Positions 31,825 through 41,760 of a stretch of 64,000 nt of DNA are shown here, in pieces. This stretch comes from Dendrolimus kikuchii. Its lineage: Eukaryota > Arthropoda > Insecta > Lepidoptera > Lasiocampidae. Position 1 is the first letter of the stretch, and each line of letters starts with the position of its first letter. The translations under genes were made by a program, and so were the position numbers. The notes under the pieces were generated by a model. The model made no database searches. It worked only from the letters and a program-made list of their open reading frames with translations, and was not told the origin of the DNA. The stretch is taken from contig JAHHIN020000030.1 of assembly GCA_019925095.2 (NCBI GenBank), positions 8,702,501 through 8,766,500 of the forward strand, read 5' to 3'.

Positions 31825-32000
31825 CTTTAGTTGATCGGGCGTGACCAGTTCCTGGTTTATGATCTTCTCCTTGAAGGACGTGATGGGGTCCCTCGTTTGC
31901 CGGACTTCTTGGACTTCCTCGCGCGTCCTGTACGATGTGCCAGGGTCGGACATCGAATGGCCAGAATACCTGTATGTCTCCATCTCCATTAGCAAAGGTC
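31825..32000 (-). CDS. Pdha: Pyruvate dehydrogenase E1 alpha subunit, one internal exon
   Basis: The minus strand has the acceptor TGTTGCAG|GACC and donor CTAAAG|GTTTGG bounding 176 nt. It begins with two bases of a split glycine codon. The peptide runs [20 protein letters not shown], then [19 protein letters not shown], and ends ELVTPDQLK. This is the E1 alpha region carrying regulatory phosphorylation sites 1 (serine in GHSMSDPG) and 2 (serine before YRTREE), both conserved. E1 alpha is the thiamine-dependent catalytic subunit of the mitochondrial pyruvate dehydrogenase complex, switched off when kinases modify these serines. Neighbouring exons were not recognised: the 5' side holds a gypsy element (32157-36504) and the 3' side only repeats. 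No stop or frameshift breaks the exon. Confidence 0.88.
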
Positions 32001-32156
32001 CTGCAACATTTTTTTATACATAATTCGACAATTAAAAACACATTGTATAGATAACACTTTGTTTCCTTCAGACGAAGGACAAAAGTACACATAAAGCCTA
32101 TGTGAACAAGAGCGAAGTTAATCATTTCTTTTTACAACTTGTTTGCATAAACTTAC
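32001..32156 (-). other. Pdha intron sequence between exon and gypsy insertion
   Basis: It carries the splice acceptor with its pyrimidine-rich tract. No other feature. Confidence 0.5.
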
Positions 32157-32269
32157 TGTTATATATTTAGCAATCGGGTGTGCGTCAATCAAACAAGCGA
32201 GTAGGAATCACACTGCTTTATTCACGTATTTAGGGCGCGGGGGAGGAGTGCACGCATACATACATAACA
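32157..32269 (-). repeat. Gypsy 3' LTR
   Basis: TGTT ... AACA ends, 113 bp, preceded on the minus strand by a purine tract. Confidence 0.9.
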
Positions 32270-32334
32270 TCCCTCCCTCTTAGTGACTATATTAGTATAA
32301 TGTTAATATTAACAGAAACGAACATGTATTTATT

Positions 32335-33636
32335 TTACTCTGGGGGAGTTGAGTAAACTGGTGTTATAGCCTGTCGTCTTCGGGTAACAGTTACCGTATG
32401 GGGCGGAGTTACCAGTTGATCTGTGTCGTTCTCCAGCGTTGTTCCTTTTCTTGGATCCTCCTCTGTTTCCGCTACTGGCTGTTCAGTAGCTTCGGTATCA
32501 GGGGCGGCTAAGACCGGCGGTAGGTCCGGCACCACATCTGGGTCCCAGGATAGATAGTCGCTCTGAAATGAGCCTAACCGTGGTCTAATCTGGTTTAGGT
32601 GTCTCGTTACTTCGCAATTCATGGTTGGTACATATACACTGTACATAACTTTCCCAATCTTTGTCATTATGATGCCTTGCACCCAATAAAAATTTTTATT
32701 GTTAGTATTTTTCGTGATCCACACATTGTCATTATGTTTAAAGTCTGATCTACTAACACCTTTAAAATATTTAGCCTGTAAGGACTGGTTACGTTCGACG
32801 GTACGAGTGAGTTCCGTAGACAAGGGAGACGGTGCCACGGGATTTAATAAATCTAGCCGCGAGCGCAGTGGTCGCCCGTATACTAGTTCTGCGGGTGATT
32901 TCTCAGTGGTACTGTGCCTAGAGTTTCGGTAGTCGAATAGAAATTTCGCAATTTTATGGCGTATAATTGTTTTATTGCAACCCTCCATTATAATACATTT
33001 CAGCCCCTTTTTTATAATTTTTACTATGCTCTCAGCCTGCCCGTTGCTAGCCGGATTGTATACGGGAGACAGAATGTGTTGTATACCATTATTTAAGCAA
33101 AAAATTTTAAACTCTTGGGAGGTAAAGGAGGTACCATTGTCACTCACCAACGTATGTGGAACTCCGACGCGTGACATATAATCGTACAACTTGCCGATTA
33201 CTGCTTTCGAGCTGTAGGTCGAAGTCATATCGTAACATTCTATCCATTTGCTGTGCGCATCCACGATTATTAAAAACATATAATTATGAAATGGCCCTAA
33301 AAAATCCACGTGGATACGGTAGAATGGATACGGCGGCAGGGGCCACGGAGCGAGGGGCGCCTGCCGCGGTAAGGGGCGCAACTGAGCGCACACTCCGCAT
33401 TCCGCCGTCAGACGTTCCAGCGCCATATCTACCCCTGGAAACCACAACCGTTCGCGCGCTTGTGCTTTCATTTTAACAATTCCAAAATGAGAACTGTGTA
33501 ATTCCTTGCAAACAGCTTGCTGCAAGGAAGCTGGAATAATAACCTTATGGCCGCGCATTAAACAGCCGTTCTCATAAGATAATTGTGAGCGACAGTGATA
33601 ATAGGGCTTTAAATTTGGTTCATTTATTTTTCGAGG
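32335..33636 (-). CDS. Gypsy integrase region, same frame after the stop
   Basis: It continues the Gag-Pol frame. The first ATG is at 33558 (MRGHKVIIP). An HHCC zinc domain (ELHSSHFG ... CGVCAQL) is followed by the catalytic core with D in VDFLGPFH, D in VSDNGTSF and E in NGQAESIVKII, then a C-terminal DNA-binding tail that ends at 32335, just before the purine tract. No env-like ORF follows, so the element is a plain retrotransposon. Confidence 0.92.
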   Translation of the reverse strand, partial: PRKINEPNLKPYYHCRSQLSYENGCLMRGHKVIIPASLQQAVCKELHSSHFGIVKMKAQARERLWFPGVDMALERLTAECGVCAQLRPLPRQAPLAPWPLPPYPFYRIHVDFLGPFHNYMFLIIVDAHSKWIECYDMTSTYSSKAVIGKLYDYMSRVGVPHTLVSDNGTSFTSQEFKIFCLNNGIQHILSPVYNPASNGQAESIVKIIKKGLKCIIMEGCNKTIIRHKIAKFLFDYRNSRHSTTEKSPAELVYGRPLRSRLDLLNPVAPSPLSTELTRTVERNQSLQAKYFKGVSRSDFKHNDNVWITKNTNNKNFYWVQGIIMTKIGKVMYSVYVPTMNCEVTRHLNQIRPRLGSFQSDYLSWDPDVVPDLPPVLAAPDTEATEQPVAETEEDPRKGTTLENDTDQLVTPPHTVTVTRRRQAITPVYSTPPE

Positions 33637-36357
33637 TCAACCGTTCAACACGTAGTGCTTAACGCTTGCCAGGTGGACGTCGGCAGCAGTCTCACGCCGT
33701 AGGTCACTTAACGTCACAGGCAGAGTCCCGTTCACAACGAAATTAACGTAGGCAGCACGCTCTTCATAATCACCAACCTCGTTAGATGCCCCTTTGATCG
33801 AATCCCTTGATCCGCAAGCTCTGGATAAATAATCTGCGGTATTATGTTTGCTATTAATATATTCTATATTATAATTATAAGCCCCTAAAAAAATAGCATA
33901 CCGCTGCAGACGGTTAGCGGTCACTTCGGGAATACCTTTGTGGGGACCGAATATTGAAAGTAAGGGCTTGTGGTCCGTACGTAACACGAATGGTTGCGAT
34001 CGGCCGTATAAGTACTGATGAAATTTTCTTACGCCAAATATAATGGCCGTTGCCTCTTTTTGGATTTGAGCGTAGTTCTTTTCTGCTGCGGTCAGTGTTC
34101 GGGAAGCGTATGAAATCGGCCTTTCTATCATGGTCTCGTCTACTTGGGACAATATGGCACCCAGGCCTGAAGGCGACGCATCTACAGTTAGTATCAACTT
34201 AGCGTTCGGGTTAAAGTGTGCTAATGTGTTGTCTGATGCTAAACTATTTTTTATTTTATTGAATGCCTCGTTGTGTATTGAAGTCCATTCCCACTTAGTT
34301 TTTTTATTCAATAAATTGTATAGTGGATTTAATATAGACGATGCATCCGGTACAAAGTTCCGATAATAATTAGTTAACCCAAGAAAAGATTGTAACTGTG
34401 ACACGTTAGCGGGCCTAGAAGCTTGTAAAATAGCATTTACTTTTTCTTTAGATTTCCTAACTCCGTGCTTGTCTATAATATGACCGAGATATGTAATTTC
34501 GTCTTTGAAAAAATCGCATTTACTCGTCTGAACGGTCAGTCCCGCATCGTCGAGTCGTTGTAAAACCGAGATCAAGCGTTGTTTATGCTGGTCTACATTA
34601 GCTCCTGTAATGAGTATATCATCTAAAAGGAAAATAATTCCGTCTATTCCAGCTAGTAGACATTCCATGGCACGCTGAAATACAGCCGGTGCGCTAGATA
34701 GTCCAAATACTAACCTAGTAAAATTAAAAAGGCCGCGGTGCGTATTTATACAAGTTAAATTTTGCGATTCTTCGCTTAAAATAAATTGATTATATGCCAT
34801 GGACAAATCAATTTTACTAAAATGTATACCCCCGTGTAATTTAGCTAATAAGTCATTAACTGTGGGTAGAGGATACTGATCGACTATCAACTGTTTATTA
34901 ATGGTAAGCGAGTAGTCGGCGCATAACCGAATGCTGCCATCTTTTTTTAACACGGGTACCACAGGCGAGGCATAAACGGAGTGATCGACAGGTTTTAATA
35001 TACCTAGCGATAATAAGCGATCCAACTCGTTATCTATCTTTTCTTTTAAAGCGTATGGCACAGGCCGAGCCTTAAAGAAAACCGGTTTTGCATCTGGTTG
35101 TAAACGTAACTGAATATTATATTTATTAAACGACCCGAGACTTCCTGAAAAAACATTAGGGAACATCTTTACTAATTGATTTTGAATATTCGTGTTACAT
35201 TCGGGAGGCGCGTTCGCGTACACAGCGCGCACGGGCGCCAGCTCGAGCCCAAACTCGTTAATGAAATCGCGGCCGAGCAGCGGCGGCCCGCCGCCTCGCA
35301 CTACGTACACATTCAGAATGTGCGTACGCTCGCTGTACGTTATTGGCAAATGGACGATGCCGATTGCTTCGATTTCTTCGCCCGTATAACTAAAAAGTTT
35401 TTTATTCGTAACTGACAATGGTAGCTCCTTAAAATATGTACTGTAGGTATTTTCCGATATTACGCTAACAGCGGAGCCACTATCTATTTCGAACTCTAAT
35501 GCTAGACCACTGATGAACACGCGCTCCGTCATCGGTCTCCCTCTCACACATCGAATATTGTAAAATCGCTTACCGTCGTCTCCCTCGTCCACGACACCGC
35601 AATCCACGTATTTCACTTTACCGACATTAGGACACATTTTACGTAAATGACCCTTGTTATTGCATTTCTTACATTTATAATTCTTGAAACGGCACTGATT
35701 TGACTTATGATTGGTAAACCCGCACACACTACACATTTCCTTTTTGGAGTTGATGCTGTACACGCCTTCGGGGTCCGCTGCGCCGCCGCCGGCGCTGCTC
35801 CCGCCCGGCACTGCCATCGACGAGGCCTGACGTGCACAGCGCACGCTTTCTGCCAAATCGATGGCCTTCGCCAAGCTTAGGTCCCGCTGGTCTTGCGCGA
35901 ACAACTTGTCTCGCTCGTGTCCGGGCGCCATGCCCATGATGAATTTATCTAACAGAGCTTCCTCCAAATTCCTGAAAGCACAGTGTGCCGCCAATCCTCG
36001 TAGCCTGGCCGCCCATTGAGTATGACTCTCTCCTGGCCGCTGCGTTGCAGAATAAAACGTCGATTTCTCCGCGAACCCAAACCTTTTTGGTGTGAAGTGG
36101 TCATCAAGAAGTTTTACTATTGCTTCGTAAGTTAACTCTTCCACCTTGTCGGGTAGCGCCAGGTCGCTTGCCAATTTAAAGGTTGATTCACTCAAAGCGC
36201 TTAATAATATCGCTCGTCGTTTTATCGTTGCTTTGTCGGTATCACTATTTATGTCGTTAGCGATGAACCATTGGTTTAATCGCGACTTATAACTGCTCCA
36301 TTCTTGTACGAGGTGATCGAAGGTCGACAAGATACCGAATGTCACGCCCGTTGACAT
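33637..36357 (-). CDS. Gypsy Gag-Pol: capsid, zinc knuckles, protease, RT, RNase H
   Basis: The likely start is ATG 36357 (MSTGVTFGILSTFDH); the frame is open 33 nt further up but only through a non-ATG codon. Order: Gag (TQWAARLRGLAAHC); two CCHC knuckles (CSVCGFTNHKSNQC and CKKCNNKGHLRKMC); aspartic protease (EIDSGSAVSVIS); RT (KKDGSIRLCADYS, FSKIDLSMAYNQF, catalytic FLLDDILITG); and RNase H (LTVDASPSGLGAIL, YAQIQKEA, LRTDHKPL). It ends at TGA 33637-33639, in frame with the integrase that follows, so the stop looks like a single nonsense mutation. A readthrough stop is possible but would be unusual at this point. Gene order RT-RNase H-integrase and motif spellings are Ty3/gypsy, perhaps Mag-like. 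Confidence 0.92.
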   Translation of the reverse strand: MSTGVTFGILSTFDHLVQEWSSYKSRLNQWFIANDINSDTDKATIKRRAILLSALSESTFKLASDLALPDKVEELTYEAIVKLLDDHFTPKRFGFAEKSTFYSATQRPGESHTQWAARLRGLAAHCAFRNLEEALLDKFIMGMAPGHERDKLFAQDQRDLSLAKAIDLAESVRCARQASSMAVPGGSSAGGGAADPEGVYSINSKKEMCSVCGFTNHKSNQCRFKNYKCKKCNNKGHLRKMCPNVGKVKYVDCGVVDEGDDGKRFYNIRCVRGRPMTERVFISGLALEFEIDSGSAVSVISENTYSTYFKELPLSVTNKKLFSYTGEEIEAIGIVHLPITYSERTHILNVYVVRGGGPPLLGRDFINEFGLELAPVRAVYANAPPECNTNIQNQLVKMFPNVFSGSLGSFNKYNIQLRLQPDAKPVFFKARPVPYALKEKIDNELDRLLSLGILKPVDHSVYASPVVPVLKKDGSIRLCADYSLTINKQLIVDQYPLPTVNDLLAKLHGGIHFSKIDLSMAYNQFILSEESQNLTCINTHRGLFNFTRLVFGLSSAPAVFQRAMECLLAGIDGIIFLLDDILITGANVDQHKQRLISVLQRLDDAGLTVQTSKCDFFKDEITYLGHIIDKHGVRKSKEKVNAILQASRPANVSQLQSFLGLTNYYRNFVPDASSILNPLYNLLNKKTKWEWTSIHNEAFNKIKNSLASDNTLAHFNPNAKLILTVDASPSGLGAILSQVDETMIERPISYASRTLTAAEKNYAQIQKEATAIIFGVRKFHQYLYGRSQPFVLRTDHKPLLSIFGPHKGIPEVTANRLQRYAIFLGAYNYNIEYINSKHNTADYLSRACGSRDSIKGASNEVGDYEERAAYVNFVVNGTLPVTLSDLRRETAADVHLASVKHYVLNG

Positions 36358-36391
36358 TTTAAATCCAATATTGGGTTCTTTCGTCGCCACG

Positions 36392-36504
36392 TGTTATATA
36401 TTTAGCAATCAGGTGTGCGTCAATCAAACAAGCGAGTAGGAATCACACTGCTTTATTCACGTATTTAGGGCGCGGGGGAGGAGTGCACGCATACATACAT
36501 AACA
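36392..36504 (-). repeat. Gypsy 5' LTR
   Basis: 113 bp, identical to the other LTR except for one A/G difference near 36411. Confidence 0.9.
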
Positions 36505-37142
36505 GTAACATAGTTACTAATATGAAAATTTATGAGTTAAATAAGGACTATGCGAGTAATTAAATAGACACTTTATATCTTTTTTTTTCAGGTTCAGAAA
36601 AAATTAGCAACAACTTTTCTGCATAAGCAAGGGTTATATGCTTGATCATAGAATTTTATGACTTATCCACTGCAGTTTACATGAAAACTTTATGTATAGA
36701 AAAAACCAAATGCTAGCCTGCAGAAAAAAGAAAAAGATAAAACTGAACATTTCTGAAAAGATTATATAATATGTCCTAAATTATTATTAATAAGTGTTTA
36801 AGTAAATAAACAAGTTTAACTGCTAAAAGTTATTTATTATTTCATCTTGCAAAATAATAAGTCAAAAGATATATTTTATTAATCAATTCATATAAATATA
36901 TGGCACATACAAATTTATAACTCACAATAGTTTGCTTTCAGTATAGAAACCATCTTATTCTTATAACTCGTAATGTGAACTCTTAAGACATCAGTCAAAG
37001 TAAAGCTAAAATATTTTTGGAGGAATGTTAAATATTCATATATTGTTTACATGAATTATAACTAATAACATCTAGATTTATGTATATATAAAAATAAGTT
37101 ATTTAAAATAGCCATCCTTGTTTTCAATTAATTAAGCTTTAA
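36505..37142. other. AT-rich stretch, no gene seen
   Basis: No coding signal and no Pdha or epimerase exon recognised. Confidence 0.4.
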
Positions 37143-37645
37143 AGATATAGGCCATTCTTCTATGGTGGTACTAATCTTTTCAATCAGTTTCCATTTATTG
37201 ATTTGGGCTCGCTTGAGATAAATTCAGGTTCTGGTGAACTTTTTGTATGCCATTAGCTCCAATGCAGTTCATAAAGAATACTCCAAAGAATTCAAGTCAG
37301 AACTCGACGAAGGCCAACCTATGCTCTGAACAAAGTCTGACAAATTGGCTTGCAACCAATGTTGGATTGAATTAGCTTCATGGGAGGGTACAGAGTCCTG
37401 TTGGAAAATCCACTGCTATCCAGCGAATAAAGTATCACTTAATGCTTAAATCATTGTTTCCAATATGTGATTTTGGACGTCCTTCTAACTTCTGGCGCAA
37501 GGTGTATTGTTTTGCCAGTTAAATTTTCTTCCACCGTGATGATCTTCTCATCAGTAAACAGATTATTTTTTGGATCGTATCTCTTGAAAAGATTTCGATA
37601 TCGCTCCAATCACCATTTACGAAGACGCTCGTTTATATAATGCAC
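37143..37645 (-). pseudogene. Mariner/maT-type transposase remnant
   Basis: Minus-strand reading in shifting frames gives NNLFTDEKIITVEEN (catalytic D region), HWLQANLSDFVQSIGWPSSS with SDLNSLEYSL (the SPDLNPxD motif) and TIEEWPISL. The segment between the first and second aspartates is largely deleted, and stops interrupt it. Once a cut-and-paste transposase; terminal repeats not found. Confidence 0.72.
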
Positions 37646-38266
37646 TTTTCTTTGACTTTTAGTTAGAGACTATATGTAAGTATTCTCTTTACAGATATTT
37701 AAGAAATATTGGTCTGAAGAGATAATATATACATAATTTAATTCTGGAGTACGTCGAATAAAATGTTTGTTTATGTTGATGTTGTATGACATAACAATGA
37801 CATAAAAAGGAAAATGTCGGTCCTTTTGTATTTTGAAACTGAATGGCTACGGTATTCATACGCATTTCACCAGACGTAAATGACGTCATAGGATTTAGTA
37901 AGGTCAAATAAAGGTCAAACGCATTTCTTTCAAAATACAAGGGGATTGTACGTTTTTTGGAATTTTAACTAGACAGAAATGATTAGGAACACTATTCCTC
38001 GAAATGGTTTTTCAAAAAGCTAAATTGAAAAAAAGTGAACAATCCCCATTATATGAGGCCTTAAATAACCGGTTTTAGATTTTTATCTCTTAGTGTGTCT
38101 GAAAGTTTGCCTCAAATGAGCTACAAAACGAAATTCCAATGCCAATTTTAGGAATTTCATCAAAAATTTGTATGTATATTTTATTTCGATATTTGCAAGT
38201 GGCGTGCATAGCTTGTTGTAACTAGATATATAACATTTTGCAATATAATCAGTGTAGCTAGCTTAC
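37646..38266. other. AT-rich stretch, no gene seen
   Basis: No exon recognised. Two TGACGTCA-like sites occur in 37870-37900 sequence. The last bases are intron after the epimerase exon donor. Confidence 0.4.
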
Positions 38267-38414
38267 CTCGCTTGAAAAGTCAAATCCTGCTCAGTACCTT
38301 GAGTTATGCAAAAATTTATATCGTAACCTCCCATAGGTATCCTTGGCAGCATGGTTCTAAGGACTCTGGGCACTCTGAAGTCGAAAGGTGTGCCGCCAAC
38401 CACTTTCCGATCAC
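38267..38414 (-). CDS. Aldose 1-epimerase (galactose mutarotase)-like, one exon
   Basis: Minus strand: acceptor GGTTATAG|GTGATC, donor GCGAG|GTAAGC, 148 nt with split codons at both ends. The peptide DRKVVGGTPFDFRVPRVL and then PMGGYDINFCITQG resembles the mutarotase region with the GTPFDFR box and the YDHNF motif, whose aspartate helps bind the sugar. Here the usual histidine after that aspartate is isoleucine. The enzyme interconverts alpha and beta forms of glucose or galactose in the cytosol. No other exon was found, so this may be part of a gene with repeat-filled introns or a stray duplicated exon. The frame is intact and splice sites are good. Confidence 0.62.
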
Positions 38415-38560
38415 CTATAACCAGTGGAGTAGCTAGTATCACACCAATTAATTATAACAGGGTCCACGGTGCATCGTTAATTTTTGAAAGGAGAGGTTTC
38501 ACCACCCAAAGATGTCAAAAAAAAAATGATAATTTAACATTTTAGTATCCATTCGTATCT

Positions 38561-38890
38561 TTATCCGTACAGGAACGGAGAAAGAATACACGATTCCAGT
38601 ATGCGGCCAGGGCGGCCTTTGTCGAATAAGACGGCAGTACTTAATCACCCCACAGCCAGGTGGTAGGACATTTGCCCGTACATGGATGCGCCTACCACCT
38701 CTGGTCTAAAGTATGTCGCCTTATAACAACCTATGATCTATGTAAATCCGGCATTAGTGACCAGGTTTCAGTCTCCCTTAAGAGAGCAGCAGCGCATTTG
38801 TAGCACTTTTGCTGTTGCAAATGTCCATAGGCGATGGTAACCGCTTTCCATCAAGTGGGCCGTCTGCTGAACTCGTGCAATAAAATAAAA
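38561..38890 (+). mobile_element. SINE-like family 3, divergent copy
   Basis: It runs from TTATCCGTACAGGAACGG to CTCGTGCAATAAAA. Several small insertions separate it from the family consensus. Confidence 0.7.
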
Positions 38891-39289
38891 AAGTCCAGGT
38901 GGCGAAACGTATGTATAGTCGTAATATATAAACAATAGGTATATGGATATTCACAATTTCAACACCACGCATAGTAATAGACTGATATTGCCATTTTTTA
39001 GATTGCAAAAAGTAATGTCCTCTTCCTTGGAGGTTGGTATACGCTTCTTCAATAAGATTCCGAATGAAATGTTAGGTCTGTCTTTCACTAATTTTAAACC
39101 AAGTTAAAAAGTATCTTGCTTAAAAAGGGATACTACACTATTCAAGAATACTTAAATAACAAAAGTTCATTTACATAGCAGGTCGCTCCAGCCTCTTATA
39201 TTATCTTTTGTATAATGTATTTATCTTGCCATGCATGTAAGGAATTTACGCAAATATGTTGCAGTATAAAATTTTAGTACATCATGTCA
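38891..39289. other. AT-rich stretch, no gene seen
   Basis: No coding signal or family recognised. Confidence 0.4.
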
Positions 39290-39640
39290 TTATTGAAGGT
39301 AAGGAAAGGAATGCTCCGGTGATTCGGGCATGTGGAAAGACCGCATGATGAAAGAATGACTAAACAGATATACAATGCAAAAGTGGATGGATGCAGAAGG
39401 AAGGCAGGCTACGTGCAGGCTCGTGGAAGGCTACTACACACCTTCCATGATCAAATTGATCGTGTACTAGCAGAAGGTGATGTCAGGAGCCTTAAGAACA
39501 GACGAGCTGCATGACAAGAGTTATGAATGTCAAAGAGGCAAGTGAGGTGTGTAAGAATAAGCCTAAATGGCACTCTGTTGTTCGTGCCTACCCCGCAAGG
39601 GAACTGGCGTGAAGTTATGTATGTATGTATGTCATTATTA
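39290..39640 (+). pseudogene. LINE ORF2 C-terminal remnant with TGTA-repeat tail
   Basis: RHVERPHDERMTKQIYNAKVDG, DVRSLKNRRA and EASEVCKNKPKWH(S)VVRAYPA in broken frames, then GCGTGAAGTTATGTATGTATGTATG. The tetranucleotide tail and the GCCTACCCCGC...GGCGTGAAGT end recur at 50195-50233, so they mark the 3' end of a LINE family. Confidence 0.65.
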
Positions 39641-39769
39641 TAAGTATAATAATATTTTTCTTTCCTTTTATTGTGTCTTTGTCTTATGTGAGTATGCATT
39701 ATTTGCTACAACTCCATTAAATCTTCAAAAAGTAATAAAAAAGTAGTTTAAGCTAGATAATAAATAAAA

Positions 39770-39955
39770 AAACAATTTCTAGCTAGACGTATTGCTGGCG
39801 AATTTCTTGCCGCTTCTTCTCCTTTACAGCAATAACACGTTGCTAAGCGGTGTACAGTATGTAGCTTATGTAGTAAAATTAAATTTTAACTTATATGTAT
39901 GACCTTCTAAAAAATGTTCTCCAGTGGAATTTATCTATATACATATAATAAAAAG
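39770..39955 (+). mobile_element. Retroelement 3' end containing the shared CCGCTTCTTCTC module
   Basis: GACGTATTGCTGGCGAATTT, TTGCCGCTTCTTCTCC and AATAACACGTTGCTAAGCGG, then GTTCTCCAGTGGAATTTAT. It is near-identical to 49805-49985. Homologous by eye to segments just after the ORF stop in the Penelope-like and Jockey elements. Confidence 0.65.
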
Positions 39956-40350
39956 GTGACAGATGTCATTTGCGACCCCAAGATGCTGGTTAATTTAAAA
40001 GGACAGGTCTACAAATCCAGTATTAGACCTGTTCTTTTATATGGCAGTGAAGCGTGGCCTGTACTTGAGCGACACAAACAGGAGCTGCGTGTCACGGAAA
40101 TGAATATGCTTCGGTGGATGTGTGGAGTCACGCGAAAGGATCGCGTCCGGAACTCCCGCATCCGCGGCAGCCTTCACGTCCGTGACATAGCAGACAAACT
40201 GCAGGAGAGTCGCTTACGCTGGTATGGCCACGTTTTACAGAAACCGGCTAGTTACGTGGGGAACAAATGTCTAGCCATGCCGACTTCGCCAGGTTCGGTC
40301 GAAGGGGAACTCCCAAGAAATGCTGGCTTGACGTTGTGAAGAATGACATG
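39956..40350 (+). pseudogene. RTE-type LINE ORF2 C-terminal fragment
   Basis: One frame gives MLVNLKGQVYKSSIRPVLLY, LYGSEAWPV, MLRWMCGVTRKDRVRN and LRWYGHVLQKP, the region after the RT thumb in RTE/craniofacial-development-protein-2-like ORFs of insects. A frameshift at about 40290 moves the tail (TPKKCWLDVVKNDM) to another frame. 5' truncated. Confidence 0.8.
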
Positions 40351-40599
40351 CGTACCAATGGTCTTGAAACGGGGGATGCTGAAGACCGCGCGAGAGTAGA
40401 AAACGTAGGAAAGCGGACCCTGTGCGTCGGAGTGAACGCTCCGATCGCAGCCGGAATTTAACGCTCGGATGATAATGATTATGAAGAGAATAGAATAAGG
40501 GAAACGGAATATGGGAGGAGAAAAAGGGCTACGGGAACTCTTACTCGTATGAAACACGATTAGAGCAATACTAAATGTTTTACGTCTTTATTACTTTAT

Positions 40600-41356
40600 T
40601 TTATTTTTATTCTACGAGTTCAGCACACAGAAGGCCCACTTGATGGAAAGCGATTACCATCGCCTTTGGACATTTGTAACCCAAAAGGTGCTACCAACGT
40701 GCTGCCTCTCTATGAAGGGAGACTGGAACCTGGGCACTATTGCCGGAATACAACTCAAGGTTGTACCATCCTGACCTACGGGGCCGAGGCATGATGGACA
40801 CTGACGGCAGGATTGGTCTACAAGTTCCAAGTCGCTCAACGGGCTATGGAGCGAGCTATGTTAGGTGTTTCTCTTATGGATAAAATTAGAAATGAGGATG
40901 TCCGTAAGAGAACCAAGGTAACCGACATAGCTCGAAAAATTAGCAAGTTGAAGTGGCAGTGGGCCATTCACGTCTGCCGCAGGACCGATGACCGATGGAG
41001 CAGACGAGTCCTGGAGTGGAGACCGCGTCTCGGTAAACGTGGTGTCGGATGCCTCCAGGCCGTGGACCAACGACTTGCTCAAGGTCGCCGGTAGGCGCTG
41101 GATGAGGAAATCGGAGGACAGAGATGAGTGGTGGACGTCTTGGGGAGGCCTACGTCCAGCAGTGGACTGCGAATGGTTGACGACGACGTCGACGACGAAC
41201 TCAAGGTTACTATGGCGATATACTCTAAGACCAGCGGTGGTAGCCATCCAGACAGGCCAATACCCTACCACCTGACTGTGGGTTGTTCTGTCGCCTCTTA
41301 CAACATGCCGCCCGCCCTCATGAAATTGTATTCTTTTTCCGTTCCTGCACGGATAA
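40600..41356 (-). mobile_element. SINE-like family 3 copy split by an RTE LINE insertion
   Basis: The family sequence runs 40600-40762 and resumes at 41198, both in minus orientation, and ends with CGTTCCTGCACGGATAA at about 41356. The interruption is flanked by the duplication aactcaaggtt (40752-40762 and 41198-41208). Confidence 0.8.
40763..41197 (+). pseudogene. RTE-type LINE, 5'-truncated insertion with 11-bp TSD
   Basis: VAQRAMERAMLGVSLMDKIR, KVTDIARKISKLKWQWA, RRTDDRWSRRVLEWRPRLGK and WTNDLLKVAGRRWMR (frameshifted) are the RTE ORF2 C terminus. It ends in a GACGACGACGTCGACG repeat tail, the usual RTE 3' microsatellite. Flanked by aactcaaggtt. Confidence 0.85.
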
Positions 41357-41760
41357 TTAGATCGATGCTAACAGTTTTACGCCGTTATACTGTGAGAGTG
41401 TAATATCACGCCGATCGAGCAGGTACAGCTAGCTGTAATCGGGATAATGATTCCAGGATGGCTCTACCACATAGTAAGTGGCTATTCACAAATTAAGTCA
41501 CGAATTTTTCATGACTTATTGACCCCTCCTCCGTCCTTGTTACAGCTGGTGACATTCGTCAGATTCTAGCCTTCCTAGTGTGACATCACACATTTTGCAA
41601 TTTTACATCAAAATATTATTAAATTAAAACAGCAGTTCCGTAATTAGTTTTATTTCCATTTAAATTGTTTTTTAGTCATTTAAACACTGTATTCGTACAG
41701 ATAAGAGTTGGAAATATTTCGAAGTTTTTCGTTAATAGTTCAAATTTCGTGTTTTAATGC
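41357..41760. other. Repeat debris, no gene seen
   Basis: It contains GGATGGCTCTACCACAT (related to the 24657 palindrome) and a TGACCCCTCC block similar to 42028-42075. No coding signal. Confidence 0.4.

Larger units (their letters stand above)
32157..36504 (-). mobile_element. Gypsy-type (Ty3-like) LTR retrotransposon, nearly intact
   Basis: 113-bp LTRs at 32157-32269 and 36392-36504 differ by a single base, so the insertion is recent. On the minus strand the 5' LTR is followed within a few bases by TGGCGACGAAAG, a likely primer-binding site (TGG complements a tRNA CCA end), and the 3' LTR is preceded by the purine tract AGAGGGAGGGA. One long Gag-Pol frame lies between and is split by one nonsense codon. 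Direct target duplication was not found: the flanks are CTTAC on the left and GTAAC on the right. Confidence 0.93.

Noticed and set aside
31784..32125. 113-residue minus-strand ORF overlapping the Pdha exon
   Set aside because: It is a different frame from the E1 alpha peptide and crosses the splice acceptor.
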